A stretch of DNA of 64,000 nucleotides, taken from assembly GCA_037126765.1 (NCBI GenBank), contig JBBCBC010000002.1, positions 46,442,889 through 46,506,888 of the forward strand, given 5' to 3'. Positions within the stretch are counted from its first letter, which is position 1, and each line of letters begins with the position of its first letter. The notes under the pieces were generated by a model that saw only the letters and a list, made by a program, of their open reading frames with translations, did not search any database and had not been told where the DNA came from. The position numbers and the translations under genes were made by a program. Below are positions 12,919-22,993 of this stretch, piece after piece. The stretch comes from Stenogyne calaminthoides (lineage: Eukaryota > Streptophyta > Magnoliopsida > Lamiales > Lamiaceae).

Positions 12919-13575
12919 CACTACGAGAAAATATGGTTTTTGGTATCGAGATTTACCCGATAGCAAAGAATAGATCTACAAAATTACAACCCAAAAAAAC
13001 ATTACTACCTCCGTCCCCGTTCTTTTAGGGTTTTTCAACTGTTCTTAAGGATTTATGGGAATAGTGATAAAGTGTTGGGGGTAGAAAGAGTTGTTTATTA
13101 GTATTTTATGTGATAAAGTGATGGGTAGTTGGGGATAGAAAGAGTTGTTTATTAGTATTTTATGTGATAAAGTGATAAAGTGTATTTCCATTTTAGGAAA
13201 GAAACCTTAAAGATTGGGACAAAAAAAATGGAAAAAAAACCTTAAAGATTGGGACGGAGGGAGTATGATGGAGGGAACAGAGGGTGGATAATCGGAAATT
13301 GCTGATAATTTAATTCTCTTTAATTTTGATTTTTCGACAGAAATCATCATCTCTCTTGAATCTAAAATGGTAGCCTGTGTGGAACTTTTCTTTTTAACCC
13401 TCAGTATTGAAAAACGATGCATAAAAAAAGCTCAAATGCATTTTAAATGTATTAATTGTTATATTAATGTATCGGTTGGCCAGTAACTAACAGTTTTTAG
13501 CTGTTTTTCTCAATCCTATTGTTATGAAAAAGTAGTAGTGCCAAGTGTCCCTTCTTGTTATGTTTTTTCGTAGTG
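12919..13575. mobile_element. Possible CACTA-type nonautonomous element
   Basis: The left end begins CACTACGAGAAAATATGG and the right end finishes TTTTTTCGTAGTG, so both ends start CACTACGA when read inward. This is the signature terminus of En/Spm (CACTA) elements. About 657 bp with no transposase. The flanking three bases (TTG and TAA) do not match as a target duplication, which lowers confidence. A Stowaway element is nested inside. Confidence 0.5.
13005..13263. mobile_element. Stowaway-like MITE with internal duplication
   Basis: The left end CTACCTCCGTCCCCGTTC follows TA, and the right end GATTGGGACGGAGGGAG is followed by TA. The interior repeats a block of about 50 bases containing AGAGTTGTTTATTAGT twice (13088 and 13141). 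The terminal 25-base arm is also partly repeated before the right end (13200 and 13237). Confidence 0.7.
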
Positions 13576-13919
13576 TAACTAATTTGGGTGAACCCATGGC
13601 CATAGGTAGCTTGGAATCATATATGTATTATGTGGAACGAAAAACATTAAAAAAAAATTTAAAATTTCCAAACAAGACTTGAAAATCACCTATTAATTAA
13701 ATCTGAGAATATTTAATAAATCGAAGAATTCACAAAAAATATTAGTATATTTTTAACACATAAATTTATTTATAATTAAACTACGGAATGAAATCTAAAA
13801 ATCATTCTAATAAATCTAAGATGTAAAATGTAATCCGAAAATTACAGAAAAATATTCATGCATAAAATTCCAACTCAATCAATAACTGCATTGTTAAGTT
13901 TAAAATTGGAGTTGAAGAA

Positions 13920-14192
13920 ATATTTGCTTGAATCAATAAAATTGGATCTCATTCTGAAAATGATCAGTACAAGAAATCCTAACTGATGATTTACACCTGC
14001 TACTGTTATATCGAATGAAGCAGGGAAAATCACACCAAAACTTTGAGTTTGGAATGTTTCCTAACATCTCACATCACAACGTTCTTGTATACCCAAGAAA
14101 TTAATCTATTCAGTGACTATATGGCAAATCTTGGACAAAACAAGAGTCATATTAAAAAAGAACAAAAAATTAAACAAATGGTACAACTCTGT
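13920..14192 (-). other. 3' flank of pectate lyase shared with the inverted copy
   Basis: Read on the minus strand, this resembles 22000-22250 downstream of the second pectate lyase. Shared words include AGACAGAGTTGTACC and TGTTTTGTCCAA, and the TTCTTGGGTAT block recurs too. It marks how far the duplication extends past the stop codon and probably includes the 3' untranslated region. Confidence 0.6.
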
Positions 14193-15719
14193 CTAGCAAG
14201 CCTCTCCAATTTTGCAGTTCAGAGAACCAGCAAACTTTGTCATCATCTCAACATGCTTAGCATCAGCCGGCGCAATAAGATCATACAACTCGGGATGCTT
14301 GCTCGTGTAATCGGGATCACCAGACTGAACGAAGAATGCTCCTCTCATGAACAAATCTCCCTGTGATCTCCATGTCCACTTCTTCCACTCTGATTCCGGT
14401 ACGTATTCCCTCTTTGTCACCTGCAATTTCAATCACATATATTCAATAATCAAATATATATAAATATTGCATGGAGTGGAATTAGAATGTAAATGATACA
14501 TACCTCCTTTGCAAATCTGTTGGTAGTCTCAGGAGGGGCAATGAATCTGTTGCCCTGGCTGATAATGATAGGGTGCATGCTTCCACCGATGGCGTACATG
14601 TTCCAGTGAGTGTAATCGTTGTTGACGATGTGAATGTATCCGAATCTGCACCTTGGCATTCTTTGGACCAGTCTCTTGCCAAAGTGGTTGAATGCGACCG
14701 TGATTTGCATTTTCACGTCCTGTGTGTGCGAGTTGCTTGCTCCGAAAAGCATAGCCTCGTCGTGGTCAGTGAAGTGACCGTTGGAAATGGTGATACCGGT
14801 GGAGCCCATGATGGCATCAATGAGACCATCACTACATTTGGTCATGGAAACATGATCAATCCAGATATCTTGAGATCCGAAAATGGAGATACCATCACCA
14901 TCACTCTGTGTTCTGAACCCGTAATGGTCGGTTGAGTCCCTGATCATACCGCCTGTTCCTCTCTGAATGTTGTGGATTCTCAAGCCGTGGATGATGACAT
15001 TCCTTCTGAACTGGATGGTAATCCCGGCGCCATGTGCAATGTACACGTTGGCCCCACGAGCGTCGATGGTCTTATCGCTCTCCATGATGAGCTCCTGGTT
15101 AAGCCTGATGACCATGCTGCGGTCGAAGATGATCCAGAGTGGCTCCTTCTGGATCACGGCGTGGCGGAGGGTTCCCAGTTTGGGGTTCAACATGTCGTTA
15201 TCTGAAGAGTCAGTAACGACATAGATCTTACCGTTCTTTCCACCCTTAGCCTTGTGGCCGAATCCCAGACCGCAGTCGGCCAATCTGAACCTGTTTTCTG
15301 CCCAGTTGGGGTTGCACCTCCAGCACCGGTCGATCGGGTTGGTGGCCATGCATGGACCGTTGTACAAATTCACACGTGCTAGCTGCCTCCTCGTGCCGTT
15401 TGAGGCAGCCTCTTGTTTTATTTCTTTCAACACCCTGCCATGTGAGTTTAAATAATTATGATCCTAGCGTTTGCAATAATTATTTTCCGTTGGTATATAA
15501 ACATAAATTAGTTAAGTACCTGTCGGCATGGAGGTTCAAATGGCTGACAATCTTGGCGGGGTTTGGTTCGTATGATTCGAGGGTTCTGTTCCAAGCCTCG
15601 GAGGATTGCTTCGACCAGTACTCGTCGTATTCGAGGATGTGGGCTTCACTCCATTGCAGCAACGAAACTGCAGTAACCAACAAGATGATCAAGAACGAGT
15701 ATGAGTTGGCTCGTTCCAT
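14193..15719 (-). CDS. Pectate lyase, pollen/style type (polysaccharide lyase family 1)
   Basis: Secreted enzyme that cuts de-esterified homogalacturonan in the cell wall by calcium-dependent beta-elimination. Three exons: 15719-15520, 15434-14504 and 14420-14193, giving 452 residues with no frame problem. It begins MERANSYSFLIILLVTAVSL, a signal peptide. Next, about residues 27-66 form the small N-terminal region found in anther- and pistil-expressed pectate lyases (ILEYDEYWSKQSSEAWNR). The catalytic beta-helix follows. The hallmark WIDHVSMTKCSDG starts near residue 258 and supplies calcium ligands. The RMPRCRFGYIHI block near 325 carries the catalytic arginine. The C-terminus ends SLNCKIGEAC. 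ATG at 15719 is the only start giving the signal peptide. A decayed inverted copy lies at 20666-21999. Confidence 0.95.
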
Positions 15720-16498
15720 TATTTCTATTTATTTATTCTCTCAAACGGTCTTGGAATGGAACCCTGTTATTGGTTTAGTGGGTTCCAGGCCGTTTTGATG
15801 CTCAATCAACTTCCAGACTACAAATGCTGGAATGTTGTACTCATTTGATGAATTACATTGTGGTAATAATGTGCTTATATACAGAAATTTTACGATGAGA
15901 AAAGAAGGGGCAACCGCTTGCTTCATGTGGTTGATAATTCGACCCTAATTTTGGGGCGTTTTTTATGGATTTGTACTATTAATGGAGAATTGGTTTGTTT
16001 ATCGTATTGTTACAAACTTATAATATAGTGCATGTTCGCGAATAGCTCTTTTAACATATCAGTTATTGCTTTAAATAGATATTTGAATACGTCAATGGAA
16101 AAATTGAATATACTTATTCATGATAATTGAATAATTCCAGCTTTATTAAAAAAATAATCAAAGTATATTTAACACATTCTTATAACCCACCCCCCCACCG
16201 GATTCACAAACCCACCCCCACCAATTCACATTCTCATCTCTATATTCTATCTCTTCCTCTCCAAACCCTAGCCCACCCCCACCGATTCACACTCAAAATT
16301 TTCTCACATCTTTAACTCTTCTTCTTCCTCTCCAAACACTAGCCCTCTGTATCATGATTCGTCGGGGTCGAATGCAAGTCGATTCAACTTCAAAAATTGG
16401 CAACAGAGTCGATCTCTAGCTCCATCCGAGCCCGATTCGCTTGAATCACCGCCGATGGTGGTTTATCTCCACACCGATCTCCTTCCCGACACGGTGAT
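15720..16498. other. Pectate lyase promoter side
   Basis: Upstream DNA of the pectate lyase. After 16180 it becomes C-rich on the plus strand (repeated CACCCCCACC and CTCTTCCTCTCCAAAC), at 16190-16350. No gene is supported. Confidence 0.4.
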
Positions 16499-16700
16499 GT
16501 GCGATTTCGAACCGAACCTTCGATAACCTTGTCGGTGGTGGCCGATTATGAGCCCGAGCTTGTTTCTCTGTCGGTGGTCTGCGATTATGAGCCCGAGCTT
16601 GTTCCTCTGTCGGTGGTCTGCGAAACTGAGCCCGATATTGTTCCTCAGTCGGTGGTCTGCGAAATTGAGCCCGATATTGAAATTTCCAGTATGATTGTGC
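16499..16700. repeat. Tandem repeat of about 60 bases, open in two strands
   Basis: Four imperfect copies of a unit of about 60 bases containing GTCGGTGGTCTGCGA and GAGCCCGA. The plus frame repeats SVVCDYEPELV and the minus frame repeats a YRAQFRRPPTEEQ-like unit. Both frames stay open because the unit length is a multiple of three. Neither resembles a known domain, so coding is not claimed. Confidence 0.7.
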
Positions 16701-17050
16701 CCGATTCAGAGCCTGGGTCGGATTGTGAGCCCGATTGTGTGCCGGATAGTTTGGAAACGGAAAGTGAAGAACATGTGTACTACGGTCCGTCACTTTCCCT
16801 TCTACAATCCACCTATTATGGTCACTTTGCCCCTTCTTAAAATCCAATCTATTATGGGCCCCGCATGCCCGAGGTAAACCGACACGTTTATTGAATTCAA
16901 TGGTGTCTGATGAAAAGGACAAATAATCCAATGACCTTCTATGTATTCATACCCTATATTGTATATTTGTCATATATATTGTGAAACCAGGTAAACCGAT
17001 GTCCGAATGAATTTTTGTTTATTCTATGATGCAATTCGAATATTTGAATG

Positions 17051-17790
17051 GTGTCTGATGAATTTGAGTGTAAATAATGCATATATTGAGTGTAAACAAT
17101 GTGATTCATACCCTATATTGTATATATTGTCATATATATTGTGAAACCATTGTATGATACTCAGTATATGCATGAATTATCATTGTTTGTGGGTTGTTAT
17201 GTCTATGATGAAACTGCTCTGAGGCATTAGTGGGTACTATGAGGGTTTAAGGGTGAAATTGTGACTGTACATGGTGTATTTGCCTTAATTGTTGTCTGAT
17301 TGAGTGTAAATAATGCATATATTGAGTGTTAACAATGTGATTCATGTCCTATATTGTCTATATTGTCATATATATTGTGAAACCATTGTATGATACTCAA
17401 TATATGCATGAATTATCATTGTTTGTGGGTTGTTATGTCTATGATGAAACTGCTCTGAGGCATTAGTGGGTATTATGAGGGTTTAAGGGTGAAATTGTGA
17501 ATGTACATGGTGTATTTGCCTTGATTGTTGTCTGATTGAGTGTAAATAATGCATATATTGAGTGTAAACAATGTGATTCGTGCCCTATATTGTCTATATT
17601 GTCATATATGTTGGGAAATCATTGTATGATACTCAATATATGCATGAATTGTGGTTGTTTGTGCAATGGTTGTTATGTCTATGATGAAATTTGTGGGTAC
17701 TATGTTGCAGGCATTAGTGAGTAATAAGTTGTATTTGGTTTAATGGTGAAATTGTGATTGTACATGGTGTATTTGTCTTTGATTGTTGTT
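17051..17790. repeat. Three to four tandem copies of a ~238-base unit
   Basis: The phrase GAGTGTAAATAATGCATATA recurs near 17064, 17300 and 17537. Each copy continues with a TTGTCATATATATTGTG-like phrase, then GCATGAATTATCATTG and GGTTGTTATGTCTATGATGA. A fourth, more diverged partial copy runs to about 17790. Likely subterminal repeats of the mariner-like element. Confidence 0.85.
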
Positions 17791-18106
17791 TATATTGTTA
17801 TATCCCCACTTGATTCAAAATGACCAAATAATTCAAAATGCATTCCTTGTTTCTGACATAAACAACTCTTGAAAAAAGACTTGATGATCCTTTTAAAATT
17901 TAAACACAATGGTAAAACATTTTCCCTCTCTCTCAAACCTAAATCTTCTTTACCCATAGACTATGGTATTTTGAATTGGTTAGTGGCCCTTCAACTTCAT
18001 CATCTCAATCATACAAATGGTAATTTAAGAAAAACTTTGTTTTTGAATTGTGTATGGCTTCAACTTCTTCATATGAATTAAGAAAATTTGTTTACTAATT
18101 CATCAA

Positions 18107-19278
18107 CTATATATGAAGAAATTCTTGTTCATCAACTATATATGAAGCCCGAAAAGCGAATTGAACCCACCCCAAATCATTGATATTACAGTCTGGTGAA
18201 TTAGGTGGTTGGTAAACAATTTGGATGTTAAATCCATCTGAGCTTGCAGCTGCCTTGAAATCTGGATCATTGTTGCTTAGATGTGGTTTTGCATTATCTT
18301 GTTGAATGACTATGTTCTTGATTGCATGCACTGGCCATTTTTGCTTGATATCTGGTATGATCTGCCAAATTAGAGGAATTTGTTAAATTACAGTCACCAA
18401 TAGGAGATTAAAACCTGTTTAGGAGACTTAATTTAACAACACTGAATGATGACAATATAATCTGACAGTGTACAAAGAATATAAACCTTACCTGATTCAA
18501 AATGCAGTTTTTTATGACCTTTTTATTGATAGAGCCTATAGGCTTGGTCACCATTGTACCCCTATCTCTGTTTCTTGAATTCCTTTGTGTTGATTCATTG
18601 ATTGTGAAAGGATAAAGTCCTATTTTACCATCAAAAGCTAGCTGGCATACTCACTGCACACATGAACATGATTTTTGGAATGAATTTCTTACTTTTGCAT
18701 GCCCTATAGTATTCCTGTTCTTCTGGCAGCATGTAGCTCTTCTCAACAATTTGTGTCATGTAAAACCATTTCTCATCTATGTGCATTACATGATGCATGC
18801 TATTAAATTGAATTTTGTTGGTAGCCCCATTCACAACTAAAGCATTTAAACTGAAATTCAGCCTTTGTAACTTGTTTTCTTCTGTAAGTTGAGGCTTAAT
18901 AGCATTTGAGTGATGTTTGATCAACCCTTCTTTCACAATTCTGTCAACATAACTCTTGTTGATGTTTAACTCCCTAGCAAGTCTCCTAATAGTGCCTCTT
19001 TTCTCAAATGGTATGCCTTTCATTCTCTTTGTATCTAGAATCACACGTTTTTTAGTGTTTTGCATCTTATTGGATGTTAAATGAACTGGAACACCTTCAC
19101 TTACTTGTTTTTGTACAGAGACCTAAACATTCTGATCTGTCCTCCTACAAACCCCAAATGATGCAGAAACCTCTTTGATCTTACCACTGATGACTTTGCC
19201 ATTCTTGTTGTTCTGCAACAGAAACTGAGCAATTTTGTTCTTCACATCAAATGGTACATCAGGTTTTGGGTTAGACAT
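18107..19278 (-). pseudogene. Mariner-like transposase remnant
   Basis: A broken coding region read on the minus strand. 19278-19065 may be the N-terminal start: an ATG with DVPFDVKNKIAQFLLQ-like codons in the opposite sense of 19190-19278. The 19065-18631 part contains the helix-turn-helix region (GTIRRLARELNINKSYV), then HVMHIDEKWFYM, which supplies the first catalytic aspartate. The 18331-18107 part contains NIVIQQDNAKPHL with the second aspartate. It then has QPPNSPDCNINDLGWVQF, where the third aspartate of the DDD triad is found. The parts are in different frames, separated by noncoding DNA at 18360-18630. The motifs are those of Tc1/mariner transposases of plants. Confidence 0.82.
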
Positions 19279-19709
19279 TTATGAGGGTTTAAGGTGTGCA
19301 AATTTTTAGCATTCAATGTATAAGCATTAATGGCTGATGGGGTATTTATTTAGTTTCAAATTAGGGGGAAAATTTCAGTTTGAATTAGCTGAAATGTTTG
19401 TAAACCTCAATGGAGGGAAATTCTGAAAATTTGGTTTAATGTATGATTAGACATGTGTACTTTTGGAGATTTTTGCAGATTTTTGTAAAATTGGTTTAAT
19501 GCAGGTTTATTGGAGATTTCTGCAGATTTTTATTTTCTGAAATTTTGAATTTATTTTTATTAAGTTTTGGAGGGAACAATTAGCATTCAATTACTTTTGC
19601 TAATTAATAAAGGACAATATCCTGCGGCACCAAAAATACCCCTGAAAAAATGAATTTTCTTATTTCTAGTGCCCGGCTAGGAGTGCACATATTTATGGGA
19701 CGGAGGGAG

Positions 19710-20665
19710 TATATCTTTCAAAAAATATTTGATTTTGTAGGGTATCAATCTTTTCAAATCACTAAAACGTGGAGTTCGTAGGAATACTTTTGTAAATCCG
19801 GTTTATAAAAGTTTGTGTCTTATTATTGAAGAAAAAAATTAACATGTTGGGAACTTAAGCAAAAACATACGACTCTGGGTTTTGTGTGCTTTATTAATTA
19901 GAAAGAATCTCTATGTTTTACATATTTTGGGGTTAAGATTTTATATTTCAATGATGTTTCATCTTTTAAGATAAAATCTCGTATGAGACAATTTTATACA
20001 TGAGACATGATACAAATTAACACAATTAATATCTACTTTTTAATAAATGATAAAACATCAATGTCCAAATTATGTTTAATTTCATTGTAATACCATCTGC
20101 CTTTCTAATATCTCCTACTTGGCTACTTGTTAAAATTATTATTTCATGATACACATTGGGGGTGTTAGCTATTTTCAAGTATATGAAAAATTATTATTTC
20201 ATGATACACATTGGGGTGTTAGTTATTTTCAAGTATATGATGAAATCGTAAATGAAATGGTAGATCCCATGAAATGATGAAATCCATAACTATAGTATGG
20301 CAGTATGGCTTATGTATACTCCCAATTCTTCACCAAGTATATTGAAGTACTATTCACTTCTACACGAATTAATTACTTAATTGTATACTTGTATAATGTC
20401 ATTATTATTTTAGAATATATATTTTAAAAAAGTGATCATTTAAGACACGTGGTACGTGGTGCATTTAGTGGCAAATACAGGAATAGAGGCCAGACATACA
20501 TCATTGTTGTAAATCGACATTCTCTCCAATAATCCAATATTTTTTTTACACATTATAGAATAAAATTCAGCAGCACCACCATGTATACATGTACTAACTA
20601 ATTATCAGAATGCGATAAAAGAGTGCCATTAAAATCGCTCCAAAATTAGTACTGAATTATCAATA
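19710..20665. other. Intergenic upstream of pectate lyase pseudogene
   Basis: No gene. A direct duplication of about 52 bases (ATTATTTCATGATACACATT, then GTGTTAGNTATTTTCAAGT) lies at 20140-20240. The phrase AAATCTCGTATGAGACAATT at 19974 is probably a fragment of a dispersed repeat. Confidence 0.4.
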
Positions 20666-21999
20666 ATGGAACGAGCTAATATACTCTCGTTCTCTATCAT
20701 CTTTTTGGTCACTATAGTTTCATCTCTGCCATGGAATACGACGAGTACTGGACGAACCAATCTGCCGAGGCCTGGAACAGAACCCTCGAACCAAAATCGT
20801 CAGCCATTCCATGCAGACAGGTACTATTTTTATTCAACGGAAATAATTATTGCAAAAGCTAAAATCATAATCATTTTAAACTCACAAACTAAACTGGGCA
20901 ATGCAGGGTGTTGAATGAAATAAAGGAAGAGATTGCCTCAAACACGACGAGGAGGCAGCTAGCACGTGCGAATACCGGTTCAGACTGGCCGACTGCGGCC
21001 TGGGATTCGGCCACAAGGCCAAGGGAGGAAAGAAGGGGAAGATTTACGTGGTTACTGACTCTTCAGATAACGACATGTTGAACCCCAAACCGGGAACCCT
21101 CCGCCACGCTGTGATCCAGAAGGAGCCACTGTGGATCATCTTCGACCGCAGCATGGTCATCATGGAGAGCGACAAGACCATCGATGCCCGTGGGGCCACC
21201 GTGTACATTGCACACGGTGCTGGGATTACGATACAGTTTAGAAGGAATATCATCATCCACAACATTCAACGAGGCACTGGCGGTATGATCAGGGACTCAA
21301 CCGACCATTACGGCTTCAGAACACAGAGTGATGGTGATGGTATCTCCATTTTCGGATCTCAAGATATCTGGATTGATCATGTTTCCATGACCAAATGTAG
21401 TGATGGCCTCATTGATGCCATCATGGGCTCCAACGGTCACTTCACTGACCACGACGAGGCTATGCTTTTCGGAGCAAGCGACTCCCACACACAGGACGTC
21501 AAAATGCAAATCACCGTTGCATTCAACCACTTCGGTAAGAGACTGGTCCAAAGAATGCCCAGGTGCAGATTTGGATACATTCACATCGATGGAACATGTA
21601 CGCCATCGGTGGAAGCATGCACCCTACCATTATCAGCCAGGGCAACAGATTCATTGCTCCTCCTGAGACTACCAACAGATTTGCAAAGGAGGTATGTATA
21701 CAATATCGATCATTTGCAATCTAATACCATTCCATGCAATATCTGTAGAATATAAATGATTGAAATTGCAGGTGACAAAGAGAGAATACGTACCGGAATC
21801 AGTGTGGAGCAAGTGGACATGGAGATCACAGGGAGATTTGTTCATGAGAGGATCATTCTTCCTTCAGTCCGGTGATCCTGATTACACGAGCAAGCATCCC
21901 GAGTTGTATGATCTTATTGCGCCGGCTGATGCTAAGCATGTTGAGACCATGACAAGGATTGCTGGCTCACTCAATTGCAAAATTGGAGAGGCTTGCTAG
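20666..21999 (+). pseudogene. Pectate lyase pseudogene, inverted copy
   Basis: Closely similar to the gene at 14193-15719 but on the opposite strand. The start (MERANILSFSIIFLVT), both introns with their splice sites (donor after 20819, second intron 21691-21771) and the last exon to GEAC and its stop are recognisable. The middle is broken by deletions. Exon 1 lost 19, 9, 10 and 7 bases. Exon 2 lost about 80 bases where the N-terminal WRCNPNWAENR block should be. It then lost 21, 15, 18 and 19 bases, removing RLNQELI, GLRIH, TGITIS and the VNNDYTHW region. The 19-base losses and the combined exon 1 losses shift the frame. The WIDHVSMTKCSDG motif is still encoded. No full enzyme can be made. 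Confidence 0.93.
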
Positions 22000-22993
22000 A
22001 GACAGAGTTGTACCCTTTGTTTATTTTATTTTTATTTTTTATGAGACTTTGTTTTGTCCAAAGATTACTATAAAGTCACTGCATTTGTATAGATTATTTT
22101 CTTGGGTATTAAAGAATGTTGTGATGATGGGAAATTAGGAGGCATTGCAAATTCAAGTTTTTGGTGTAATTTTTCCCGCTTGATTCGATATTTAATAGTA
22201 GAAGAGGTTATTCATCAGTAAGGAATTCTTGTACTGAAATTCAAATTTGAGTTCCAATTTCAAGCAAATATTTCTGTGTCTCAATTTTTAAAATTTATCA
22301 ATTCAGTTTTACAATTTTAGAAGACTATTTACTCGAGAAAAGAAAACAAAAAGGGGTGATTACAGTACTGCAGATATAAAAATAGTTTCGACTATGTAAA
22401 ACTTGAAAAATAATTGGAATAGAAGTCGTACCCTTTCATGTACTACTGGCTCTAAAAAAGCAGGTGAACTCAGGCCACCCTTTAAGAAACCACTCCATGA
22501 ATTGAAACTTCAAATAATTTTATGCAATTAAATTAATAGCTGTTAAATTGGTTTGAAAAATTATCATACATCAATTAAAAACTAGCACTCTTTAAGAAAA
22601 TAACTAACTATAATTTTATTTACAATTCTGATAGGCTGATAGCATGGCCTTTCACGTGAAGACAATCTTAAGGAGTTTTTTTTTTAATGAACTTCTAAAA
22701 AAAAAAAGTCATCATAAACTCATTCTTCAAACTTTAAAAGTCATACTATTGCTTATTTTACTACAAAATTAATTTAAAATATTTCTTTAAAGCACAATAT
22801 AGGGCAAGCACCAAGCACATAATACATAACCAAGTCATCGACATACTAATCAGTCCAAAATTTTACTCCTTCACGGTTAACATTAAAAACGTTCGTAAAC
22901 GACAGATGCATCCATAGCTATAAAGACGTCGAGTATATGAGACGAACTAATCAGAGATATCTGAATCTCGTAACAGAAAAACCTCTCTCATGC
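22000..22993. other. Intergenic between pectate lyase pseudogene and SSRP1
   Basis: The first 250 bases match the 3' flank of the intact pectate lyase (see 13920-14192). The rest is AT-rich without a gene. The last 100 bases are probably the SSRP1 3' untranslated region. Confidence 0.5.

Larger units (their letters stand above)
16780..19709 (-). mobile_element. Mariner-like element (plant MLE), degenerate
   Basis: The right end at about 19688-19709 reads TATTTATGGGACGGAGGGAG followed by TA, the plant mariner/Stowaway terminus. The minus strand inside carries a broken transposase (18107-19278). The left end is not certain: TACTACGGTCCGTCAC at 16778 is a weak match to the expected inverted terminus. 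Between the left end and the transposase lie tandem repeats of about 238 bases. The full size of about 2.9 kb is plausible for plant mariner-like elements. Confidence 0.6.

Noticed and set aside
14573..15455. Plus-strand open frames over the pectate lyase
   Set aside because: They are shadows of the minus-strand exons, which carry the pectate lyase motifs.
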